A model generated the notes under the pieces. It searched no databases, was not told the DNA's origin, and worked only from the letters and a program-made list of their open reading frames with translations. The translations under genes and the position numbers were made by a program. Of a stretch of 26,497 nt of DNA, positions 1 to 4,646 are shown one piece after another. Origin of the DNA: a virus; IMG/VR virus record IMGVR_UViG_3300034071_001075, positions 1-26,497 of that record; one strand, written 5' to 3'. Within the stretch, counting starts at the first letter, position 1. The number at the start of each line of letters is the position of its first letter.

Positions 1-2
1 CA

Positions 3-917
3 TCAACTCATAGATCTGGAACTGGTATTGTTCTTTTAAGTAATACTGCAACTCCTATTATTAGTCACTGGGGTTCTGCATTCCTTACAGATGGAATGTT
101 TGATTCTGATAGAGGATATATCTTCAATTATCAAGCAGTTAATTTCCCAGTTTCTACTATTAAGAGCACTGCATTCTTACTCCGTCTTTCTCCAAGTGTT
201 TCTAATGCTATCATTGGGGATCTTGGTCAAAGAGAACTTATTAACAGAGCACAATTGTTACTTCAGGGTATTGAATTTACTCCAACTGGTGGAGCTGCAT
301 CTCAGTCAATTATTATTGAGGGTATTTTAAACCCACAAAACTACCCAACAAATCCAAATGATATTATTTGGACTGGTCTAAGTGCTGCTGGTAGAGGAGG
401 ACAACCATCATTTGCACAAATAGCAGAAGGATCTAGTGTTGTTTGGGTTGGTGCAACTACACCAATTGTAGCTACAAATGCTATCACCCAAAATTTTAGA
501 ACTACAAGTGTTGTTTTCAATAGACTTGCAACTGCTGGAGTTAGACAGGGTATGACCGTTTCTGGAACTGGAGTTCCTGGTGGTACTACTGTAGTTGGAT
601 TTTCAAATTTTGATGCAACAAGATGGAATATTATATTCTCTAATGGTGTCATTCCTGGAAATGCTGGATCTACATCATATACATTTGCATCTGCAGTTGC
701 TGCTCTTCCTGGTGAAACTGTGTTCTCGTTTGCTGGTGACGCAACACAAAAATCAACTCTTGATCTTACATCACTTAAAGAACTTAATAATACTCCAATT
801 GGAGGAAGAGGAACATTTCCAAACGGTCCAGATGTTCTTGCAATTAATGTTTATACTACTGGTGGTAGCGCCTTTACGGGAAGTCTTGCATTAAGATGGG
901 GTGAAGCGCAGGCATAA
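3..917 (+). CDS. C-terminal part of a large virion structural protein (5' truncated)
   Basis: The reading frame is open from the left edge of the window to a TAA at 915-917, so the gene begins outside. The visible part is rich in Gly, Thr, Ser, Val and Asn with short beta-strand-like segments and no charged coiled coil, which is typical of extended phage fibre or baseplate-decorating proteins. An internal ATG at 96 exists, but the same frame continues upstream with coherent protein sequence (a stretch like GSAFLTDGMFDSD spans the ATG), so it is not the true start. Its composition resembles the incomplete gene at the right edge of the window, and both fit the large structural proteins that cyanophage myoviruses carry near their baseplate genes. 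The exact role is not recognised. It is followed by a terminator at 963-995. Confidence 0.7.
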   Translation, partial: STHRSGTGIVLLSNTATPIISHWGSAFLTDGMFDSDRGYIFNYQAVNFPVSTIKSTAFLLRLSPSVSNAIIGDLGQRELINRAQLLLQGIEFTPTGGAASQSIIIEGILNPQNYPTNPNDIIWTGLSAAGRGGQPSFAQIAEGSSVVWVGATTPIVATNAITQNFRTTSVVFNRLATAGVRQGMTVSGTGVPGGTTVVGFSNFDATRWNIIFSNGVIPGNAGSTSYTFASAVAALPGETVFSFAGDATQKSTLDLTSLKELNNTPIGGRGTFPNGPDVLAINVYTTGGSAFTGSLALRWGEAQA

Positions 918-919
918 AC

Positions 920-949
920 TTGACTAGAGTGTAAAAAATAATATATAAT
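920..949 (+). promoter_or_regulatory. Sigma70-like promoter upstream of the glutaredoxin gene
   Basis: TTGACT at 920-925 and TATAAT at 944-949 are separated by 18 bases. The -10 is perfect and the -35 matches five of six positions. The predicted transcript start is near 956, just before the hairpin at 963-986, so the leader would open with that hairpin. It could drive the small-gene chain starting at 1019. The call rests only on motif matching in AT-rich DNA. Confidence 0.5.
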
Positions 950-962
950 TTATGAATACTTA

Positions 963-995
963 TCCTCCCATTTTAAACTGGGGGGATTTATTATT
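963..995 (+). terminator. Intrinsic terminator after the 5' structural gene
   Basis: An 8-bp stem (963-970 with 979-986, one T-G pair) has a GC-rich core (CCTCCC against GGGGGG) and an 8-base loop. It is followed by an interrupted T/A tract TTTATTATT. It ends transcription of the late structural gene that stops at 917. The U-tract is imperfect, so some read-through is likely. Confidence 0.6.
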
Positions 996-1018
996 ATCTA
1001 ACAATTAGAAATAGTATT

Positions 1019-1258
1019 ATGAGATTTACAGTTTATTCCAAAGAAGGTTGCCCTTATTGCAATAAGATTGAACAGGTGCTACAATTGTCTGGACTAGAGC
1101 ACAAGGTATATAAACTCGACGAAAATTTTAGTCGTGATGATTTTTATTCTGAGTTTGGCCTTGGATCTACTTTTCCCCAAGTTATCTTGAATGATCAAAC
1201 ACGACTTGGTGGATGCACAGAAACCGTAAAATACCTACAAGAAAACAGTATTATCTAA
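1019..1258 (+). CDS. grx: Glutaredoxin
   Basis: This 79-aa protein starts MRFTVYSKEGCPYC and has the CPYC dithiol active site at residues 11-14, preceded by the first beta strand and Lys. Later come the cis-Pro motif TFPQVIL (about 51-57) and the GG-C-T pattern of the glutathione-binding loop (about 63-67), so all glutaredoxin landmarks are present at normal length. It would reduce protein or ribonucleotide-reductase disulfides using glutathione in the host cytoplasm, and thus supply electrons for phage dNTP synthesis. Glutaredoxins are common auxiliary genes of T4-like phages and cyanophages. The ATG lies after a short AT-rich leader. The stop codon overlaps the next start (TAATG), so the gene is first in a translationally coupled chain. 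Confidence 0.93.
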   Translation: MRFTVYSKEGCPYCNKIEQVLQLSGLEHKVYKLDENFSRDDFYSEFGLGSTFPQVILNDQTRLGGCTETVKYLQENSII

Positions 1259-1617
1259 TGAACAGAACATTTCACGAAGTTTATTACGATGTGGAAAAAG
1301 CAATTGATCTTGCTTTTAAAGGTCAATTTGTTCTAAAATTTTATGACTATTTAAAAATCAAATCTGTAGTCAAAAGAGAAATTCAAGAGTTCATTGAAAG
1401 TTCTACCGCAAGCGAACTCAATAGTCTTATAATGGATCTTGATGATTATCTAGAAGGCGGTTCAGATGAAATGCACAAACAACTTCGTGAAGCATATGGA
1501 CATATTCCAAAACCACAGGCAAGAAAAATTAGAAATTATTTGTATGGCATCCTAGAAGATGCATGGAAATATAATCATGATAGAAGACCAGGAAGGCGAA
1601 AGAAAGAAACTAAATAA
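1258..1617 (+). CDS. Conserved-looking hypothetical protein, 119 aa
   Basis: The ATG at 1258 overlaps the glutaredoxin stop as TAATG. This start is preferred over an upstream in-frame ATG at 1213 that lies inside the glutaredoxin gene. The protein begins MNRTFHEVYYDVEKAI and looks mostly alpha-helical, with alternating charged and hydrophobic residues. It ends in a very basic tail (RRPGRRKKETK) that could contact nucleic acid, although this is only an inference from charge. No catalytic motif is visible. Tight coupling to glutaredoxin suggests shared early expression, not necessarily shared function. I do not recognise the family by name. Confidence 0.75.
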   Translation: MNRTFHEVYYDVEKAIDLAFKGQFVLKFYDYLKIKSVVKREIQEFIESSTASELNSLIMDLDDYLEGGSDEMHKQLREAYGHIPKPQARKIRNYLYGILEDAWKYNHDRRPGRRKKETK

Positions 1618-1654
1618 TAAAAGGGAACCGCAGATCAATCGCGGTTTCGAATTG

Positions 1655-1792
1655 ATGTTACGTCAGCATAATAGGAGGGAGAAACCATCGGAACCAAAAA
1701 CATTTTTAATTCGTTTTGGTAAGATGTTATCTCTCTTCAAACGAGAGGTACATTTTCAATTTGAATTATTTTTGGATATAAAGAAAAAGTAA
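1655..1792 (+). CDS. Small basic hypothetical protein, 45 aa
   Basis: The frame is open from within the preceding gene. I chose the ATG at 1655, giving MLRQHNRREKPSEP and ending FLDIKKK, because the upstream ATG at 1559 lies in the body of the preceding gene. The product is basic at both ends with a hydrophobic-aromatic centre (FQFELFLDI). A strong SD-like AGGAGGGAG lies at 1671-1679, inside the ORF and too far from any later in-frame ATG (1724), which makes the true start uncertain. A short hairpin (AACCGC / GCGGTT, roughly 1626-1646) precedes the chosen start. It may not be a gene. Confidence 0.4.
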   Translation: MLRQHNRREKPSEPKTFLIRFGKMLSLFKREVHFQFELFLDIKKK

Positions 1793-1809
1793 CTCTCGGG
1801 GAAAGAACA

Positions 1810-2037
1810 ATGGAAACGCCTTATATTCTCACATTCACCGTATTATTTTCCTTGATGTTTTTGATGATTGGAAGTATAATTGGGTGGATATTAAAACAAA
1901 GTCAATTTGAAAAAATTTATGGCATTCCAAACCTTCATCCAGAAATGTATGATGAACATGGCAATGTTGTTCCAGATGAAATTTTAGCAGTGAGATTTGA
2001 AAACGATTATGACTACGACGATGAAGACGAAGACTGA
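1810..2037 (+). CDS. Small single-pass membrane protein with acidic tail, 75 aa
   Basis: The ATG at 1810 follows a good ribosome-binding site (GGGGAAAG at 1798-1805). Residues about 5-28 (ILTFTVLFSLMFLMIGSIIG) form one clear hydrophobic membrane segment at the N terminus. A soluble domain follows, with GIPNLHPEMYDEHGNVVPDE, and the C-terminal tail is almost entirely Asp, Glu and Tyr (DYDYDDEDED). The likely location is the host inner or thylakoid membrane with the acidic tail in the cytoplasm. The last codons overlap the start of the next gene at 2021. No family name is recognised. Confidence 0.7.
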   Translation: METPYILTFTVLFSLMFLMIGSIIGWILKQSQFEKIYGIPNLHPEMYDEHGNVVPDEILAVRFENDYDYDDEDED

Positions 2038-2590
2038 AAAACCAATTCCTAAACTTCAACCTAATCCATTCCAGCACGAGATTCTAGAACTTGCCTCTAA
2101 GCAAAGATCTAACGCTAAGAAAGTAGAAGTTCTCAAAGAATATAGAAATGATGGATTAGTTACTATTCTTATCATGAATTTTGATGAGAGTATTATTAGT
2201 ATTCTTCCAGAAGGTTCTGTTCCTTACGCAACAGTAGATGGACAAACTTCTATCGGGGGAAATCTTACAGACCTTATTGAAAGTAAGGCAAAAAATGATG
2301 GGATGAAAAGTAACGGTTACTATGGAACCGAAGAATTTACTAATGAAACTTTGAAGACATCCATTAGGAATGAATGCCACAACTTTTACATCTATGTAAA
2401 AGGTGGCAATGAGGGTCTATCCAAACTCCGTAAGGAGACAATGTTCATTAATATGCTTCAGGGACTTCATCCTCTTGAGGCAGAACTTATGTGCCTTGTT
2501 AAAGATAAAAGACTTTCGGATAAATATAAGATAACAAAAGAAATTGTATCGGAAGCATATCCCGATATTACTTGGGGTAATCGTTCGTGA
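2021..2590 (+). CDS. Hypothetical protein, 189 aa
   Basis: The ATG at 2021 (MKTKTEKPIPKLQPNP) is chosen over one at 1997 because it gives a shorter overlap with the preceding gene; the frame itself is unambiguous. The protein has a helical N-terminal part with a Lys/Glu-rich segment. A central beta-like part contains LPEGSVPYATVDGQTS. The C-terminal region includes KGGNEGLSKLRKETMFINMLQGLHPLEAELMCLVKDK, whose helix (HPLEAELM) looks well packed. I see no catalytic motif. Its stop overlaps the next gene's GTG as GTGA, so they are translated together. It looks like a cyanophage core hypothetical, but I cannot assign a function. Confidence 0.75.
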   Translation: MKTKTEKPIPKLQPNPFQHEILELASKQRSNAKKVEVLKEYRNDGLVTILIMNFDESIISILPEGSVPYATVDGQTSIGGNLTDLIESKAKNDGMKSNGYYGTEEFTNETLKTSIRNECHNFYIYVKGGNEGLSKLRKETMFINMLQGLHPLEAELMCLVKDKRLSDKYKITKEIVSEAYPDITWGNRS

Positions 2591-2925
2591 ATGCCGTAAT
2601 TGTGGAGGAAGAGATTAAAGTGGAATGGTCACAAGAAGAAAGGAAATCTCTTCCTCCCAGATATGGTTGCGAATTGCTGATTCAAAATGCAACAATGATT
2701 CAGGCAAAAGATAGTTCTTTGCCTAGTGATGCTTATCTTATTTGGTATAAGATAAACGATAAAGTTTTTATGGACATTTGTAGATGCAGAAAAAGATCAG
2801 ATCTTTTTGATCTTTATTATGATAAGTTTGGTCCAGAATCCATTCAAAAAATTGATTTTGGATATGGTAGAGTAAATCCTAAACTTTGGGGATATAAAGC
2901 ACCAGAAGGAAAGAAGAAAAGATGA
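2587..2925 (+). CDS. Hypothetical protein, 112 aa, GTG start
   Basis: It starts with GTG at 2587 inside the stop of the previous gene (GTGA overlap). The first ATG-like triplet at 2591 is in another frame. The protein reads MNAVIVEEEIKVEWSQ, then a compact alpha/beta part with DAYLIWYKINDKVFMDICRCRKRSDLFDLYYDKFG, and a short basic C terminus (KAPEGKKKR). CRCRK contains two Cys, but there is no second pair for a zinc site. It ends in a four-base ATGA overlap with the next gene. Function is unknown. Confidence 0.72.
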   Translation: MNAVIVEEEIKVEWSQEERKSLPPRYGCELLIQNATMIQAKDSSLPSDAYLIWYKINDKVFMDICRCRKRSDLFDLYYDKFGPESIQKIDFGYGRVNPKLWGYKAPEGKKKR

Positions 2926-3119
2926 TTGGAGCAGGTGGATTTGGTGGAGGGAAAGCGAAAGTAACTCTCTATACTGATGAAGTTAATAATTTAATCAAAA
3001 AATATAAGAAGATTAAAAAATATATGAGGTCTCCATTGTATCAAGTAAAAACAATGGATGGAACAGAAGAAGTTGTGTCGGAACTTTTAAAAGAATATGA
3101 GGAAAATCCTGAACTTTAA
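2922..3119 (+). CDS. Small hypothetical protein, 65 aa
   Basis: The ATG overlaps the previous stop as ATGA. The N terminus is glycine-rich (GAGGFGGGKAK). A Lys-rich helix (NNLIKKYKKIKKYMRS) follows, and then an acidic C-terminal helix (VVSELLKEYEENPEL). The strong charge separation suggests a small helical hairpin. Its stop overlaps the speD start (TAATG), making five consecutive coupled junctions in this chain. No function can be assigned. Confidence 0.65.
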   Translation: MIGAGGFGGGKAKVTLYTDEVNNLIKKYKKIKKYMRSPLYQVKTMDGTEEVVSELLKEYEENPEL

Positions 3120-3445
3120 TGGGTAAGCATTATTTACTAAACCTTTATGGTTGTTCGTTTGTTCTCTTGGACGACGAACGTTGTCTTATAGATTTACTGG
3201 AAAATGCAGCAGCAGCGAGTGGTGCTACTGTGATTCAAACAATTTCAAAAAAGTTTGATCCTCAGGGAGTAACTGTAATATGTTTGCTTTCGGAAAGTCA
3301 TATTAGTATTCATACTTGGCCAGAAGAAGGTAAGGCAGCGGTAGATGTTTATACCTGCGGAGATTGTAATCCGAAAATAGGTTGTGATATTATTATTCAA
3401 CAACTTTATGCAACAGATCATAAATTAACCTATATTGAAAGATAG
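3119..3445 (+). CDS. speD: S-adenosylmethionine decarboxylase proenzyme
   Basis: This 108-aa protein contains the prokaryotic AdoMet decarboxylase signature LSESHISIHTWPE at about residues 57-69. In the family, the Glu-Ser bond is self-cleaved and the Ser becomes the pyruvoyl cofactor. The expected downstream Cys-containing motif (AAVDVYTCGDCNP, about 73-85) holds the catalytic Cys. The length fits the short bacterial/archaeal class. The enzyme decarboxylates AdoMet to supply aminopropyl groups for spermidine synthesis in the cytoplasm. No spermidine synthase is in this window, so it would feed the host pathway. speD is a recurrent auxiliary metabolic gene in cyanophage myoviruses. The start overlaps the preceding stop (TAATG), and a late promoter follows directly after its stop. 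Confidence 0.93.
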   Translation: MGKHYLLNLYGCSFVLLDDERCLIDLLENAAAASGATVIQTISKKFDPQGVTVICLLSESHISIHTWPEEGKAAVDVYTCGDCNPKIGCDIIIQQLYATDHKLTYIER

Positions 3446-3453
3446 AATAAATA
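3446..3453 (+). promoter_or_regulatory. T4-type late promoter
   Basis: AATAAATA immediately after the speD stop matches the late motif NATAAATA used by the gp55/gp33-programmed polymerase in T4-like phages. It sits 22 bases before the next ATG at 3475, with the SD-like GGAG between them. Confidence 0.6.
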
Positions 3454-3474
3454 TACTATATCTGGAGAGTTTTT

Positions 3475-3792
3475 ATGCTTTCAACGCAATACAGATTGCG
3501 CCTTGAGGCAATTTGTGAAAGAATCGCTAAAGGTGAAGAAGTAACTTTAGAAGATATGATATGGGCGGAAAAGCTTGCAAAAGCAAATCGTTCAGCGGCA
3601 ACTTTATTGAGGCAAGCAAGACGCCGAGCATCTAACCCAAATATGCAAGAGGGAAGTCTTGATGACTTTATGAATGCATTAGATCTCGGAGATCCAGATC
3701 CAACAAATCATCGCACAGGATTTAATAGTGCTGATGATATTATCGATTTTTTCACTGGCGATAAACCAGACGACTGGAGACAGAGAGATTAA
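3475..3792 (+). CDS. Hypothetical acidic protein, 105 aa
   Basis: The ATG follows the SD-like GGAGAG at 3463-3468. The N-terminal 55 residues are helical and basic (QYRLRLEAICERIAKGEE, LRQARRRASNP). The rest is acidic with short helices (DDFMNALDLGDPDPTNH, DDIIDFFTGDKPDDW). The bipolar charge could indicate a nucleic-acid or protein adaptor, but no family is recognised. It sits directly behind a late promoter, so it may be expressed late, possibly as a virion or assembly component. An NtcA-like palindrome begins right after its stop. Confidence 0.7.
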   Translation: MLSTQYRLRLEAICERIAKGEEVTLEDMIWAEKLAKANRSAATLLRQARRRASNPNMQEGSLDDFMNALDLGDPDPTNHRTGFNSADDIIDFFTGDKPDDWRQRD

Positions 3793-3795
3793 ATT

Positions 3796-3809
3796 GTAAC
3801 AAAAGTTAC
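3796..3809 (+). promoter_or_regulatory. NtcA-type binding site (GTA-N8-TAC)
   Basis: The sequence GTAACAAAAGTTAC matches the cyanobacterial NtcA consensus GTA-N8-TAC exactly, including the flanking T and A. It is a perfect inverted repeat with 7-base arms (TTGTAAC / GTTACAA, 3794-3811). NtcA is the host's 2-oxoglutarate-responsive nitrogen activator. The box centre lies about 50 bases before the start predicted from the TATAAT at 3841, farther than the classic -41.5 position, so activation geometry is uncertain. The alternative reading is a weak AT-rich terminator hairpin followed by TTTTT for the upstream gene. Confidence 0.55.
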
Positions 3810-3817
3810 AAAAGTTT

Positions 3818-3846
3818 TTGCATAACTATACTAACAGGTCTATAAT
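3818..3846 (+). promoter_or_regulatory. Sigma70-like promoter of the riboswitch unit
   Basis: TTGCAT at 3818-3823 and a perfect TATAAT at 3841-3846 are exactly 17 bases apart. Transcription would start near 3853, at the first base or two before the riboswitch P1 strand at 3854, which is where an aptamer leader should begin. The weak -35 is compatible with dependence on an activator at 3796-3809. Confidence 0.7.
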
Positions 3847-3853
3847 GACCTTA

Positions 3854-3950
3854 CGTTCATCTGTATTATCAGACGGAAGTAAGCCGACGCGGAACGGATC
3901 GTTCATTCGCTATTCGCAAATAGCGAACGCAAACGCCGACTGAAGGAACG
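3854..3950 (+). promoter_or_regulatory. Glutamine riboswitch (glnA / Downstream-peptide class)
   Basis: The leader reproduces the conserved core of the L-glutamine aptamer in order. P1 5' strand CGTTC (3854-3858) is followed by A, then the P2 hairpin TCTG / CAGA (3860-3863 with 3870-3873). The invariant junction CGGAAGTAAG is at 3874-3883, CTGAAG at 3940-3945, and the P1 3' strand GAACG at 3946-3950. The known aptamer has the same CGGAAGUAAG...CUGAAG core closed by a CGUU/AACG stem. The P3 arm is unusually long. Instead of one simple stem it holds two local hairpins: GAACG-GAT-CGTTC (3892-3904) and a 9-bp stem with CGCA loop (3906-3927). The ribosome-binding site AAGGAG (3969-3974) can pair with CTCTTT right after P1 (3951-3956), which suggests translational control. 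The class is known to precede short ORFs in cyanobacteria and cyanophages, as here. Confidence 0.87.
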
Positions 3951-3981
3951 CTCTTTAGCCTCAAAATTAAGGAGAAACCTA

Positions 3982-4140
3982 ATGTCACAAGTCACTTACA
4001 GGGGTTGTAAATACAACACTGAAGATGCAAAAAAAGAGTATGTATCTTGGTATAACAAAACACATGCTCCCGCTCATCCACAAAACGTATATCGTGGTGT
4101 AGCATACCGTCCTTGCAACAATCAGGAGGTAGCAAAATGA
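3982..4140 (+). CDS. DUF4278-like small protein under glutamine riboswitch control, 52 aa
   Basis: The ATG at 3982 follows AAGGAG (3969-3974). The translated protein begins MSQVTYRGCKYNTED and contains two YRG-x-x-Y units: YRGCKY near the N terminus and YRGVAYRP near the C terminus. This repeated YRG pattern, with a strand before each copy, is what I recognise from DUF4278, a small family found in cyanobacteria and cyanophages; its biochemical role is unknown. No membrane segment or catalytic motif is seen. It is the first gene after the riboswitch and lies in a discrete unit ending at the terminator at 4243-4271. A role in nitrogen or glutamine physiology is inferred only from that control region. 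The stop overlaps the next start (ATGA). Confidence 0.82.
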   Translation: MSQVTYRGCKYNTEDAKKEYVSWYNKTHAPAHPQNVYRGVAYRPCNNQEVAK

Positions 4141-4238
4141 ATACTTATTTCGTTCGTTACCTTAAGAAAAAAGCGAAGAAAGAGAATCTTCTTCGCATCG
4201 CACAACTGAATATGGCAAAGCAACCACAAGTTGCATAA
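4137..4238 (+). CDS. 33-aa basic peptide coupled to the DUF4278 gene
   Basis: The ATG at 4137 overlaps the DUF4278-like stop as ATGA and is preceded by a strong SD (CAGGAGG, about 4122-4128). The peptide MNTYFVRYLKKKAKKENLL then continues RIAQLNMAKQPQVA to a TAA at 4236-4238, just before the terminator. It would be an amphipathic helix with seven Lys and two Arg near the centre. The strong SD, coupling and position before the terminator argue for real translation. Such short basic peptides could bind a host protein or RNA, but that is speculative. Confidence 0.65.
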   Translation: MNTYFVRYLKKKAKKENLLRIAQLNMAKQPQVA

Positions 4239-4242
4239 CTCA

Positions 4243-4271
4243 GAGGGAGACTTGACTCTCCCTCTTTTTTT
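4243..4271 (+). terminator. Strong intrinsic terminator of the riboswitch unit
   Basis: A perfect 8-bp stem GAGGGAGA / TCTCCCTC (4243-4250 with 4257-4264) has the six-base loop CTTGAC and is followed directly by seven T. It closes the unit 5 bases after the 33-aa ORF stop. Confidence 0.92.
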
Positions 4272-4280
4272 ATGTAGAAT
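4252..4280 (+). promoter_or_regulatory. Sigma70-like promoter overlapping the terminator
   Basis: TTGACT (4252-4257, mostly in the terminator loop) and TAGAAT (4275-4280) are 17 bases apart. Each differs from consensus at one position. The predicted start, near 4287, is only about 13 bases before the ATG at 4300. The terminator and the next promoter therefore appear to share sequence. Confidence 0.5.
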
Positions 4281-4299
4281 TATTGAAAATACATATTCT

Positions 4300-4458
4300 A
4301 TGGATAGAGAAAAGGTAAAATTAATTATCGTCAATATGGAGTTTCTTATTCGTTCTTTAAAAGAAGAATTAGAAAATGATAAAGAATATAAGTATGAAGA
4401 GATTTCTCCTTATACTATTGATGAATATGAACCAAATTATTACGAAGAGGATGATTAG
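4300..4458 (+). CDS. Small acidic hypothetical protein, 52 aa
   Basis: I start at the ATG at 4300 (MDREKVKLIIVNMEFLIRSL); the same frame is open upstream but only through the terminator region. The N-terminal half is one amphipathic helix. The C-terminal half is acidic and tyrosine-rich (YTIDEYEPNYYEEDD). No clear SD precedes it, and the predicted leader is very short. An internal ATG at 4336 is an alternative start. The gene is followed two bases later by the next start. Function is unknown. Confidence 0.6.
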   Translation: MDREKVKLIIVNMEFLIRSLKEELENDKEYKYEEISPYTIDEYEPNYYEEDD

Positions 4459-4460
4459 AA

Positions 4461-4646
4461 ATGTATGAAACTTTAACGGAATTTGAAAGAGCACTTGCTA
4501 GATTTGGAGATAAAGTCCAGTATATTGTTGGACTTGAAATTAGCAATAAAATGAGTCCTGAAACTGCATATCAAGAAATCAAAGATATGATGAAAGAACT
4601 CAAAAAACTTCGTAAAATTGAAAAAGATACTTGGGAGAAAGAATGA
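4461..4646 (+). CDS. Small helical hypothetical protein, 61 aa
   Basis: The ATG at 4461 lies three bases after the preceding stop region. The protein begins MYETLTEFERALARFG and looks entirely alpha-helical. Its C-terminal helix is strongly charged (MMKELKKLRKIEKDTWEKE), which could form a short coiled coil. Its stop overlaps the thyX start (ATGA), so it is coupled to thyX, and the GGGAG inside its last codons serves as the thyX ribosome-binding site. Function is unknown. Confidence 0.68.
   Translation: MYETLTEFERALARFGDKVQYIVGLEISNKMSPETAYQEIKDMMKELKKLRKIEKDTWEKE

Noticed and set aside
341-652. A 103-codon minus-strand frame inside the left-edge structural gene
   Set aside because: The plus-strand frame is continuous and has a coherent structural-protein composition; the antisense frame reflects codon bias only.
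1671-1679. Strong SD-like AGGAGGGAG as the start signal of another gene
   Set aside because: No ATG, GTG or TTG at proper spacing opens a frame of useful length; the following frame starting at ATC stops after 11 codons.
3794-3820. Reading the palindrome TTGTAAC/GTTACAA plus T-run as an intrinsic terminator
   Set aside because: The stem has only two GC pairs and the T-run starts after several intervening bases, so it would be weak. The exact GTA-N8-TAC match and the promoter and riboswitch downstream fit an NtcA site better, although both roles remain possible.
3884-3939. A simple continuous P3 stem for the riboswitch
   Set aside because: CCGACG and CGCCGA do not pair antiparallel, so I could not draw one long P3. 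I report the two local hairpins instead and leave the exact P3 or pseudoknot open.
4631-4642. TTG upstream start for thyX
   Set aside because: The ATG at 4643 has the ATGA overlap and a properly spaced GGGAG; the TTG would lie within that ribosome-binding site.
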